Assembly (NCBI RefSeq): GCF_010974825.1
Contig: NZ_JAAILA010000008.1
Coordinates: 62,001 to 126,000, forward strand
DNA length: 64,000 nt
DNA from: Aeromonas rivipollensis
GTDB lineage: Bacteria; Pseudomonadota; Gammaproteobacteria; Enterobacterales; Aeromonadaceae
Direction of reading: 5' to 3'
Position 1 is the first letter of the stretch, and each line of letters starts with the position of its first letter. Made by a program: the position numbers and the translations under genes. Under the pieces are notes generated by a model, which saw only the letters and a program-made list of their open reading frames with translations, was not told where the DNA came from and ran no database searches. This document shows, piece by piece, positions 56,563-64,000 of this stretch.

Positions 56563-59526
56563 ATGCAGAGTGGAACATTAACATTTCGTGCGAGAGCGCG
56601 GACAATCGAGCATTTAGGAAAAGGTCAGATAGCGGACTGTCCCACTGCGGTAAGTGAACTTTGGAAAAACGCCTACGACGCATATGCCCGTGATGTTGTG
56701 CTATACACTATAGACAGTAAGTACCCATGTGGAGGGCTAATTGATAATGGTTGTGGGATGACATTAGATCAACTGGTTGATAGCTGGTTGATCGTTGGCA
56801 CTGAATCAAAAAGTAAAAAATCACCATTATGTTCACACGATAGATTTGGTCTGAGAATTCGTAAAACTCAGGGTGAAAAAGGAATTGGTAGGCTATCCGC
56901 AGCATTCTTATCATCAGTTACATTCTTAGTCACAAAAAAAATAGATTCTACATTTACAGCGATATTAGTAGACTGGCGCTTATTTGAAAACCCATATTTA
57001 TCTTTCGATGATATAAAGATACCTGTAGGACAGTTCAGTGAATTCAATGATATTGAGTTAACGTTTAACTCTCTCGTTCAGCAATTAAATGAAAATGTAT
57101 ATTTTCATAATAATAAAAAAGACGATTTGGTAGAAAGAGCATGGTCGCGATATTCAAAAGATGAGTTTGAGCTTGCGGAGCATCCAGAAGAGTTCATCTC
57201 AACACAAGATAAAATAATAAATTTTTGCACGTCAGTTAAATTTGATAAAAATTTAGTATTACCATGGAGTGACGTACTTAAAAAAGTAGCAGACATCGAT
57301 GGGGATATTCATGGAACAGCCCTATTCCTCTTTGATCTAGGTAGAGAGCTGTCTTTACTTACCAACTCAAGTGATCTAGCAAAGGATAATATAGAGCTCA
57401 CGGATATTCAGAAAGATCTTGTTGATACACTACGTGGTTTTGTTAACCCATTAACAAGTCATGATGATTCTTTTTCATATCAAATTCATTCAATTAGAAA
57501 CGATGGGAGAGAAAGAAGCATCCTCAGTCAATTTGATGTTTTTGGCAAGGCAGAATTTGATTCACTAGAGCATACTGTCGTTGGTAGTGTTGATGAAAAA
57601 GGTTGGTTTAGGGGTAAAATAAAAGCTTTTGGTGAAGATAAGGGAGACGTAGTAATCCCACCATCTATTAGTGTAGATTCGTCAGGTGTTGGCCCCTTTC
57701 AAGTACATCTTGGCACATTTGAGATGTTGCTTCAAAATACAGTACATCCAGAAAGAGAGCACAGTAATCTCCTAGAGAAAGCGCAAAGATACTCAGGATT
57801 AATGGTTTTTAGAGATGGGTTGAGAGTTCTTCCTTATGGACGAGTTGATAATGATTTCTTTCAGATTGAAGAGCGACGATCTTTAAATGCGGGCCGCTAT
57901 TATTGGTCAAATCGCAGGCTTTTCGGATATATAGGCATATCTCAAGATAAAAACAAACAGCTAAAAGACAAATCAGGCAGAGAAGGTTTTATAAGAAATC
58001 AAGCAGCAAGACAGCTTAGAGTAATTGTATCTGACTTACTGATAACTCTAGCCGATCGGTTTTTCGGTAAACACTCTGAAGATAGGCAAGAAATTTTATC
58101 TATTAACAAAAGAGAAAAAGAACAACGCAAGTCAGCGCAACAGAATGCAAGAAAAGCAACGCAGAAAGGCTTCTCCGAGGCGTTAAAAAAACAAGCTCCA
58201 TTATTGGACGAGTATTTTTCCAAAGCTGTAAGCTTAAAACATGAATTAGAAAGCTCTCGGAGTAATGACATCCACTTTATAGAGGAAGCGGATACTTTGC
58301 TTAGTGAGTTAGATGCTGTAAGAATAGATATTCGCACCCCCATAAAACCACCAAAAATTGGCATCTATGAAGATAAATATCGTTCCTATCGAGATAAATA
58401 CAATGAATTCTCTCAATATGTAACACAACTAAAAACCACTCTAAACAAATTAAACTCCGATTTAAATAAACTAGAGCCAACTCAACTTGTGAAGCGACAC
58501 CTTGAAAGAAATCAGGGTGTGCTAAATTCAAGGCTGAGTAAGTACTCCTCAGCAATCCAGTCAAAGATAGATGCTCTCACTGAGAATTGGAACTCAGATA
58601 TAAAGAGTGATCGTGCGATCTATTATAGAGATGCAATATCAGTGCTAGAGGTAGTAGAAAACGGTGGGGAAGTTGAAATAGCATTAAACAGTTTAGATTC
58701 TATCTATCTTAGTCTATTGGAAAATTTTAGTTTAAAGTATCAATCAATTATTAAAGCATTGGAGAGAATAGCTGAAGGGATAAATTTAGAGTCAGCTTTT
58801 TCTTTATCTGAAGAGGAACGAGATTACCTTGAAGAAAAGACAAAGAGTTTAAATGCTTTAGCACAACTAGGAATTAGCGTTGAAATTATTTCTCATGAGT
58901 TAGAAGATACCGATTCTCTCGTGACAAGAGGCCTAAGCTCATTACCCTCTAATATAAAAGAGCATCCTGGGTTTCAACTCGCATTCAATGCACATAAATC
59001 ATTAACTGAGCAAATTAGATTTCTATCACCATTAAAATTATCAGGGTATCAAGCACGACAAAAAATCACAGGGAAAAATATATCAGAACATATAATAAAA
59101 TTTTTTGGTGATAGATTCTCTAGACAAAGAGTTGATTTATTCTTTGGTCGTGAGTTTTTGTCTATGAATATCACGGATGTTCCATCAAGAATATATCCTG
59201 TCTTTACAAATATAGTAAACAACGCTCTCTATTGGGTTTGTTTTTCTGATAAGAGAGAAATTAAAATAGATCTTATCGATAATCTTGTATTAATAGCAAA
59301 TTCTGGACCCAAGGTTGATGAAGATGATATCCAGAAACTGTTCAGCTTATTCTATAGCAAGAGAGCTAATGGACATGGTGTGGGGCTATATTTGTGTAGA
59401 GAGAACCTGTCAGTTGCTCATCATAAAATTTGGTATGCAGATATTGACGCTGAAGAGCCTTATCTTATAAAGAATGGCGCTAATTTTATTATCGAATTTA
59501 ATGGGATGGAGAGAGTAAATGGCTAA
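56563..59526 (+). CDS. Dual-GHKL ATPase/histidine-kinase-like protein
   Basis: A 987-residue protein with two ATP-binding GHKL modules. The N-terminal module is MutL/MORC/Hsp90-like: N-box ELWKNAYDAYA (Glu32, Asn36), DNGCGM (61-66), and the lid TQGEKGIGRLSAAFL (102-116). A long charged coiled coil spans about 540-730. Then comes a histidine-kinase-like half: ISHELED with candidate phospho-His778, N-box NIVNNALYW (883-891), ANSGPKV (912-918), FSLFYSKR and GHGVGLYL (937-944). No nuclease motif is seen. It overlaps the receiver gene by eight bases. I infer it couples an ATP-driven DNA or protein clamp to phosphotransfer. Confidence 0.85.
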   Translation: MQSGTLTFRARARTIEHLGKGQIADCPTAVSELWKNAYDAYARDVVLYTIDSKYPCGGLIDNGCGMTLDQLVDSWLIVGTESKSKKSPLCSHDRFGLRIRKTQGEKGIGRLSAAFLSSVTFLVTKKIDSTFTAILVDWRLFENPYLSFDDIKIPVGQFSEFNDIELTFNSLVQQLNENVYFHNNKKDDLVERAWSRYSKDEFELAEHPEEFISTQDKIINFCTSVKFDKNLVLPWSDVLKKVADIDGDIHGTALFLFDLGRELSLLTNSSDLAKDNIELTDIQKDLVDTLRGFVNPLTSHDDSFSYQIHSIRNDGRERSILSQFDVFGKAEFDSLEHTVVGSVDEKGWFRGKIKAFGEDKGDVVIPPSISVDSSGVGPFQVHLGTFEMLLQNTVHPEREHSNLLEKAQRYSGLMVFRDGLRVLPYGRVDNDFFQIEERRSLNAGRYYWSNRRLFGYIGISQDKNKQLKDKSGREGFIRNQAARQLRVIVSDLLITLADRFFGKHSEDRQEILSINKREKEQRKSAQQNARKATQKGFSEALKKQAPLLDEYFSKAVSLKHELESSRSNDIHFIEEADTLLSELDAVRIDIRTPIKPPKIGIYEDKYRSYRDKYNEFSQYVTQLKTTLNKLNSDLNKLEPTQLVKRHLERNQGVLNSRLSKYSSAIQSKIDALTENWNSDIKSDRAIYYRDAISVLEVVENGGEVEIALNSLDSIYLSLLENFSLKYQSIIKALERIAEGINLESAFSLSEEERDYLEEKTKSLNALAQLGISVEIISHELEDTDSLVTRGLSSLPSNIKEHPGFQLAFNAHKSLTEQIRFLSPLKLSGYQARQKITGKNISEHIIKFFGDRFSRQRVDLFFGREFLSMNITDVPSRIYPVFTNIVNNALYWVCFSDKREIKIDLIDNLVLIANSGPKVDEDDIQKLFSLFYSKRANGHGVGLYLCRENLSVAHHKIWYADIDAEEPYLIKNGANFIIEFNGMERVNG

Positions 59527-61291
59527 TATCGTTAGCTATCCAGAGCTAGTTCGTGACACTTACTGCCAAAATGCGATTAGGTCCGTAATGTTGATAGATG
59601 ACAATTTCATTACTTACTCGCAGTCCATCGAACATTTGAATGAGAAATCAGAGCCAGAGCTAATTAAACTAGATGCATCTAAGAGAGCCGCTAATCTTGA
59701 ACGGTTTTTTCAAAATAAAAGGATGCTTTGCGATATCGACAATGGCGTCGATAAATTAGACATTGACAGAATAAGAAAATCAGACCTCATAATAATTGAT
59801 TACCACCTTGAAGATAAAAATCCGCTTAAAACAATCAACATAATTGATGCACTCAGAAACTCGAAGCAATTAAATATTGTGATTGTTTACACTCAGGCTG
59901 ACTTAAAAGAGGCCTGGATGCAGACTCTTGCCAGTCTTAAAGGAAACAATTGCGCATCAAAAATAATTGATAGTTGTAACGAATATGATGTAACGGACTT
60001 TTGGGAGAACACGGCGCTTCCCGAAATTAATGGCAATGGGCCCCTATCTTTAACTTTTGATGAAATCAAATATTTCATAGAAACAAATGACACAAGAAAA
60101 GCCAAGAAGAATTTATTCACTCATCCAGAATTTATTAAAAATAAAGCAGTCTTTCAACCATATCTGAACCAATTAGCTTTGGCCATATGTGAAGAACATG
60201 TTCTTAAATATAATATAGCATCATCCATACCAACTCAGACCAGCATTGCTTCACTTATAAGTGAAGACTGTATGTGGATTAAGTCTGGTAATATATTTGT
60301 CACCTTTTTTCATAAAGGGGATACGGAAGATGATTCAGAAGATATTTGGGATTGCCTAATAAATGCTTTATCAAACTGGAGTCCATCTTACTATAATATA
60401 ATAAAATCTGAGATTCAAAATGAAATCATATCAGATTCACTGTCTTTTAAGGTGCATTTGGAGAATGATCTTCACGGTCAAGCTGCATGGCTAAATGAAA
60501 TTATCAAACTGGATGGTCAAAAAGAAAGGAGGGATTTGATAAATATCATTTACAAGAATATATCTGATGAAATATATACAAATTTGAAAGATAACCATAA
60601 TCTAAATAGATTTATAAATGACACCTTTGATTACTATCACAATAAGTTCAATAGTCAACCTATAGATGAGAATTCAATAAGCACTAAACGAGCGACTTAT
60701 TGTGCCAATGAAATGGGGATACCGAGTAGCCATAACCTTATCAACGATATGTATCATGCTTTAAATATGAGCTTGTCATCAAAAAATTACAGAGAGAAAT
60801 ACATATCAACGGGTACTGTCTTAAAATGCGAAAATGATGGAGAATGGTATCTATGTGTGTCGGCTGCTTGCGATATGGTACCATCACAAGGCAATGATTT
60901 ATATCATGAAAAATTACACCCACACCGCCTAGTGAAAATAATAAAGCTATATAAAGTCAATGCTGATACAGCCAATAAACAAGCGACTCAATCAAGGTTC
61001 ATATTTGCTATAGAAAATGGCAGCAGAATGTACTTTTCTGTGACACACCCTATAACATCAATCCCATTAATTGATTACATTATATTGAGAAACCATAAGA
61101 CTGTTAATGGTGAACGAATAATATATGCAACTACATTTAAGACCGTTACTCAACTTAACAATGCAATAACGCAAAAAGTTCTAGTTTTTAAATTGAAATC
61201 ACAACTACGGCATGGTTATGCAGAAAGATATCAACACGTTGCGAACAGTTATAGCGGTCGTATTGGAGTCGACTACATAAACACTCTTTAA
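59519..61291 (+). CDS. Receiver-domain protein with large unknown C-terminal region
   Basis: A 590-residue protein. Residues 1-160 form a receiver domain: acidic pair Asp27-Asp28 (VMLIDDNF), phospho-acceptor Asp94 (LIIIDYHLED), Thr125 (IVIVYT) and Lys148 (ASKII). The Asp94-Thr125-Lys148 spacing equals that of CheY; about 20 extra residues sit between the acidic pair and Asp94. The remaining 430 residues show no DNA-binding, nuclease or transmembrane motif known to me and probably hold the output function. GGAGAG precedes the start, which overlaps the ATPase gene. It is the likely phospho-acceptor of the neighbouring kinase-like protein. Confidence 0.82.
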   Translation: MANIVSYPELVRDTYCQNAIRSVMLIDDNFITYSQSIEHLNEKSEPELIKLDASKRAANLERFFQNKRMLCDIDNGVDKLDIDRIRKSDLIIIDYHLEDKNPLKTINIIDALRNSKQLNIVIVYTQADLKEAWMQTLASLKGNNCASKIIDSCNEYDVTDFWENTALPEINGNGPLSLTFDEIKYFIETNDTRKAKKNLFTHPEFIKNKAVFQPYLNQLALAICEEHVLKYNIASSIPTQTSIASLISEDCMWIKSGNIFVTFFHKGDTEDDSEDIWDCLINALSNWSPSYYNIIKSEIQNEIISDSLSFKVHLENDLHGQAAWLNEIIKLDGQKERRDLINIIYKNISDEIYTNLKDNHNLNRFINDTFDYYHNKFNSQPIDENSISTKRATYCANEMGIPSSHNLINDMYHALNMSLSSKNYREKYISTGTVLKCENDGEWYLCVSAACDMVPSQGNDLYHEKLHPHRLVKIIKLYKVNADTANKQATQSRFIFAIENGSRMYFSVTHPITSIPLIDYIILRNHKTVNGERIIYATTFKTVTQLNNAITQKVLVFKLKSQLRHGYAERYQHVANSYSGRIGVDYINTL

Positions 61292-61444
61292 CACTCACTA
61301 TTATGGTGCCAGCTCTGTGTCGGCACCTTCTTCATCTTAATTTCACTTTAAATACAACACGAACTAATTACACTGCAACATTTAAAATCACTCAAAAATA
61401 AATCATCGTGATACTTGGTCATTTTCAATTGAGGTGTTTACTAA

Positions 61445-62195
61445 TTGTCGATAATAATATCTGATCAAACCACTTGGCCCGCTGAAGTTATTTCATATTT
61501 AGAAAAAAAATCACCATCTTTTTTTTGGATGGGAGACTCCCGCTAAAGATAGAGTTTCAGCCAGTGAATTTGACCAAGCCATTTATGAATTCCGTAGAAT
61601 ACTGAAGCCATTTTCATTGGTTGGTTACCACTGTACGAAACTAACACCTTACGAAATTAAAGACATTCGTTTGAATGGAATGAGGCTTCAAAATATAGAA
61701 TCGCTCACGAATAGAATACTGAGATTGAAATCTTGCTTCGATATTACCCCCGAAGTAGCACATGAACTAATTTCTATAAATCAAGCCAGTGATACGAATA
61801 GAGCTAACATGCTTTGGTTTTGCTTCTTTGAACCTCATTGTTCAGATCCTTATGGCATTTATCGCTTCTTCAAGTTTTGGGGAGGTGAGGCACTTTATAA
61901 TCATCATGTAGGCAGAGAAAAAACAGGTAATATACTAATGAGAATTGGGCGGCCATGTATAGTAAAAGCAAAAGTAAAGATCGAATTCTTAAAAGAGAGC
62001 TATTACCCTTGCAGAGCTCTTGCAAGGGTGTATTTATCAAATCACGGATATAGCATAAACGGATCCATCGAACATGAAGGATATAGCACAGAAAACATTC
62101 AAAACAATAACATCTATGAAGTCATAGAGTATCCAAGTGAACACTTTTTTAATTTAACAAAATGTGATGAATGGCAAGGTGAAGCCACTTTATAA
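61445..62195 (+). pseudogene. Unknown gene interrupted at a T8 run (frameshift)
   Basis: A TTG at 61445, eight bases after GAGGTG, opens a frame that reads SIIISDQTTWPAEVISYLEK, reaches eight T residues (61519-61526) and stops at 61544-61546. In the next frame translation continues without break (GWETPAKDRVSASEF into VGYHCTKLTPYEIKDI) to 62195. Losing one T restores a protein of about 250 residues. The long part (192 residues from 61617) has YHCTKLT and FWGGEALYNHH motifs shared with uncharacterised bacterial proteins; a resemblance to ADP-ribosyltransferase folds is only suggestive. It may be a real pseudogene, a phase-variable gene or an assembly error. Confidence 0.6.
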
Positions 62196-62333
62196 CAAGC
62201 CGCATTCGTTGAGATCATCACATCTCCTTCAATATACAACACAGTACAGTGGATCCAACCTGATTATCACAACTTTGTTACTACGGTTCTCATAACAAAC
62301 CTCTGGCAACATCTTTCCAATTTCAACATTGCC

Positions 62334-62681
62334 TTAGGCTTGCCTCTGTTCTGACACAACTACGCCAAGCTTGCGCCTCTCTGCCAGCACTCTCTGCAGC
62401 TCAGCGGCAACCTCCTCTGCGGGCACACTACGACTCCGCAGAAACACCCGAGCTTCAGCAATCATTTCACAGGCCCTAATCGATATGCAGGGGCCACTCT
62501 GGGATACCGTTGCAGCAGGCACGGCCTTGAGTATTTCAGCCCTCACCTCCGCCAGCCGCGGCGCAAACTGCCGAACGGCATCCTCCCCAAGTTGCAGCAC
62601 CGCCTCGCGGATTTGCAGCGCATTGAAGCCCCTGAGCAGGCTCCCCCAGGCCAGATCCCGGCCATCAGCGGCAGCAGTTCC
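62334..62681 (-). pseudogene. Phage replication P-like gene remnant
   Basis: An open frame of about 116 codons without a proper start (an in-frame TGA sits at 62682-62684). It reads LAWGSLLRGFNALQIREAV and FAPRLAEVRAEILKAVP, a layout resembling the conserved part of phage replication protein P. It directly follows an O-like remnant on the same strand, the usual O-P order. GC content is backbone-like, so it is not part of the AT-rich island cargo. Confidence 0.45.
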
Positions 62682-62752
62682 TCAACCATGAATACCGACA
62701 TGCGAGCACTAACCAGCAGCGAATCCCCTAGGCACTCAGGGCTGCCGTCTCG

Positions 62753-63085
62753 TTAGAGCGGAGTGCTGTCGTCATAGACCCCCCTCCCCGACTCTCGAAG
62801 TACCAGAGCGACCTGCTGGGCAGCCTGGATATTGGCTAAGGGCTTCCGCTGTGCAGCGGTTCGGAACGGGCTGGCCGCCCGGCGTATCCAGTTGCGCCAA
62901 GTCTTCTCCCTGTCCAGCTTGACGGCCTTGACACCAGCCAACGCCTGCCAGTAATCGGTGAACGTAGCCGCCTCCAACAGGATCCGCTCTCTGGGGAGCC
63001 CTGTCTCCTGAATAGCCCACCTCCCCCACGCTCCTCGGTGGCCTCCAGTCATTCGGCAAACGGGTACCTCGTCGCGGCGCCCCAC
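62753..63085 (-). pseudogene. Phage replication O/DnaT-like C-terminal remnant
   Basis: 110 codons whose middle (RILLEAATFTDYWQALAG, then DREKTWRNWIRRA) matches the C-terminal region of many phage replication O-type proteins (FRDYW...TWRNW). The N-terminal DNA-binding half is missing upstream. It is likely the tail of a broken prophage gene. Confidence 0.5.
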
Positions 63086-63107
63086 TGTCAGAACGTTTTT
63101 CCCCCTT

Positions 63108-63137
63108 GGGGGATCCAGGGGGGATCCAGGGGGGATC
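63108..63137. repeat. 11-bp GC-rich tandem repeat
   Basis: GGGGGATCCAG is repeated 2.7 times (63108-63118, 63119-63129, 63130-63137). It sits next to the phage replication remnants and could be a replication- or repressor-binding iteron, or simple slippage. Confidence 0.6.
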
Positions 63138-63281
63138 TTTGGTTCAATGACTGGTTCTAAAGAGTGACTGATTCTATGTGCAGCTCCTGCACCACCCCCT
63201 AGTGCACAGCGCCTGCACTATCCAATGTCAACACATAGACGTTTGATCTCTTTCCTTTAGGCCCTATTCGAGGCTCCTTTG

Positions 63282-63431
63282 TCAGGAGCCCCACTTCACA
63301 AAGTACATCGATATGGTTAGCCCCGCCGAGCCAATCAGCATCAGCTTATAGTGGCCAATGCGGTCAACCATGGGCAGGGCGATCAGAGTAAGCAGCGAGT
63401 TGGTAAAGCTGGTAGCGGTGATGAGGATGGG
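63282..63431 (-). pseudogene. Fragment of an MFS sugar transporter
   Basis: About 50 codons, bounded by stops, read TSFTNSLLTLIALPMVDRIG followed by KLMLIGSAGLTISMYF. The VDRIGxxKL motif after a helix with NxLxTLIA is the loop signature of sugar-porter MFS proteins. No start, and the rest of the transporter is absent, so it is a decayed or inserted fragment. A plus-strand frame at 63358-63612 over it has no coding support. Confidence 0.55.
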
Positions 63432-63587
63432 ACGTACCGATGGAGCTGTTGCTCAGGATACTAAAGACAGAACGGCTCCCAGCAACGGGGTACAAGGAGG
63501 CGAAGCAGGATATCAGCTATATCTGACGGATTACGACAACTGGCAGCGCCCACAACAACACAAGAGCAAGATACCTCCAACGATTTA

Positions 63588-63620
63588 TAAAGGGCCACTT
63601 CGCAAGAAGTAGCCCTTTTT
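63588..63620. terminator. Imperfect hairpin terminator
   Basis: AAAGGGC then ACTTC-GCAA-GAAGT then GCCCTTTTT: a long interrupted stem followed by T5 on the plus strand. Confidence 0.55.
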
Positions 63621-63687
63621 GTATCCGATTGATCTCATTTCGCACACAAACCCTGAGGGGAGTTGGTTTTGCAGATGGGCCCCTAAA

Positions 63688-64000
63688 TCAGCCCCCCACC
63701 TCCAGAGTCAACCTGCGCCAGGGGCCCGTTATCTCGCAGTGACCGGTCTCGTCCGTATTTTGCCAACCCAGACGGTGATAGAACGCCAGCGCCGTCGTGT
63801 TGCGGGTGGCCACCTTGAGGGATGCCGGGGGCTTGTGTCCGGCAAGCCCGGCGGCCAGCAAGGCCCGCCCCATTCCCTGCCCATGCCAGTCGGCCACCAC
63901 ATAGAGGTGATGCACGAAACTGTCTTGACCCCAGATGGAGACGAATCCGCAGGGGGTACCGCCCTTCTCCGCCACCCAGATCTGCTCCCCCCGGGTCTGC
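63688..64000 (-). CDS. GNAT family N-acetyltransferase (5' end outside the window)
   Basis: At least 104 codons, open to the window end (residues EQIWVAEKGG precede the first candidate start, so the gene continues beyond 64000). The acetyl-CoA site is HLYVVADWHGQGMGRALL; the ending AFYHRLGWQNTDETGHCEITGPW is typical of GNAT enzymes. Substrate unknown. It marks the return to backbone sequence after the remnants. Confidence 0.8.
   Translation of the reverse strand, partial: QTRGEQIWVAEKGGTPCGFVSIWGQDSFVHHLYVVADWHGQGMGRALLAAGLAGHKPPASLKVATRNTTALAFYHRLGWQNTDETGHCEITGPWRRLTLEVGG

Larger units (their letters stand above)
53168..62330. mobile_element. AT-rich genomic island at the 3' end of ssrA
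   Basis: From shortly after ssrA to about 62.3 kb the DNA is clearly AT-richer than the rest of the window, codon use differs, and the genes are accessory (methyltransferase, GHKL ATPase, receiver protein, unknowns). The left border at a tmRNA 3' end is typical of tyrosine-recombinase islands. I found no second copy of the ssrA end within the window and no integrase gene, so the right border is set only by the composition change and the phage remnants, and the island may have lost its integrase or continue as a mosaic. Confidence 0.65.

Noticed and set aside
55425..61291. Calling the operon a classical type II restriction-modification system
   Set aside because: No PD-(D/E)XK, HNH, GIY-YIG or PLD nuclease motif is visible in either partner protein.
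63179..63195. CAGCTCCTGCACCA as a right att copy of the ssrA end (CAGCTCCACCA)
   Set aside because: It needs a 3-base insertion and the preceding T-arm sequence is absent, so the match is by chance.

Overview
The window is about 64 kb of a facultatively anaerobic gammaproteobacterial chromosome, most likely Aeromonas. The backbone is GC-rich. It carries a tmRNA with the gammaproteobacterial tag ANDENYALAA, anaerobic C4-dicarboxylate carriers of the DcuB and DcuC types, NifJ, and the gene neighbourhoods yffB-dapE-ypfN and bamE/rnfH/ratA/smpB/ssrA. The genus is an inference from gene content; no rRNA lies in the window.

Left part (1-11.7 kb): the 3' end of oxyR, a MepS-like lipoprotein, a four-gene operon for alcohol/aldehyde oxidation (aldehyde dehydrogenase, TetR regulator, SCP2-like protein, iron alcohol dehydrogenase) with a palindromic operator, cysM, a GNAT/nucleotidyltransferase pair, a SulP transporter, a MATE pump and small proteins. 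At 11.76-13.38 kb the last 150 bp of nifJ occur twice in direct orientation, flanking an AT-rich insert of about 1.3 kb that holds one SH3-domain membrane protein gene. nifJ follows with a translationally coupled Fe-S flavoprotein gene.

Middle part (18.8-53.2 kb): a MOSC/flavin reductase/2Fe-2S fusion, htpX, the biotin genes (bioA divergent from bioBFCD across a candidate BirA operator), a haem-binding HAMP protein without an output domain, asnS, dcuB and dcuC with well-placed FNR sites (dcuB also has NarL/NarP-type repeats), a PP-loop protein, an M20 peptidase, yffB-dapE-vanY-like-ypfN, nhaP2, a GH84 protein, a LysE exporter, a chemoreceptor, rihA, an RluA-type synthase, udp, a YiaY-type dehydrogenase, bamE, rnfH-ratA, smpB and ssrA.

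Right part (53.2-62.3 kb): an AT-rich island starting exactly at the 3' end of ssrA, a common integration site. Its core is a tight operon: a complete cytosine-5 DNA methyltransferase, a 987-residue protein with two GHKL ATPase modules (a MutL/MORC/Hsp90-like one at the N terminus and a histidine-kinase-like one with a candidate phospho-His at the C terminus), and a 590-residue protein starting with a complete receiver domain. It looks like a DNA-modification-linked defence system wired through a phosphorelay, with no recognisable nuclease. A downstream gene is interrupted at a T8 run. No integrase is visible.

After the island (62.3-64 kb) come remnants: phage replication O-like and P-like gene ends, an 11-bp GC-rich tandem repeat, a fragment of an MFS sugar transporter, and the start of another chromosomal block with a GNAT gene cut by the window end.
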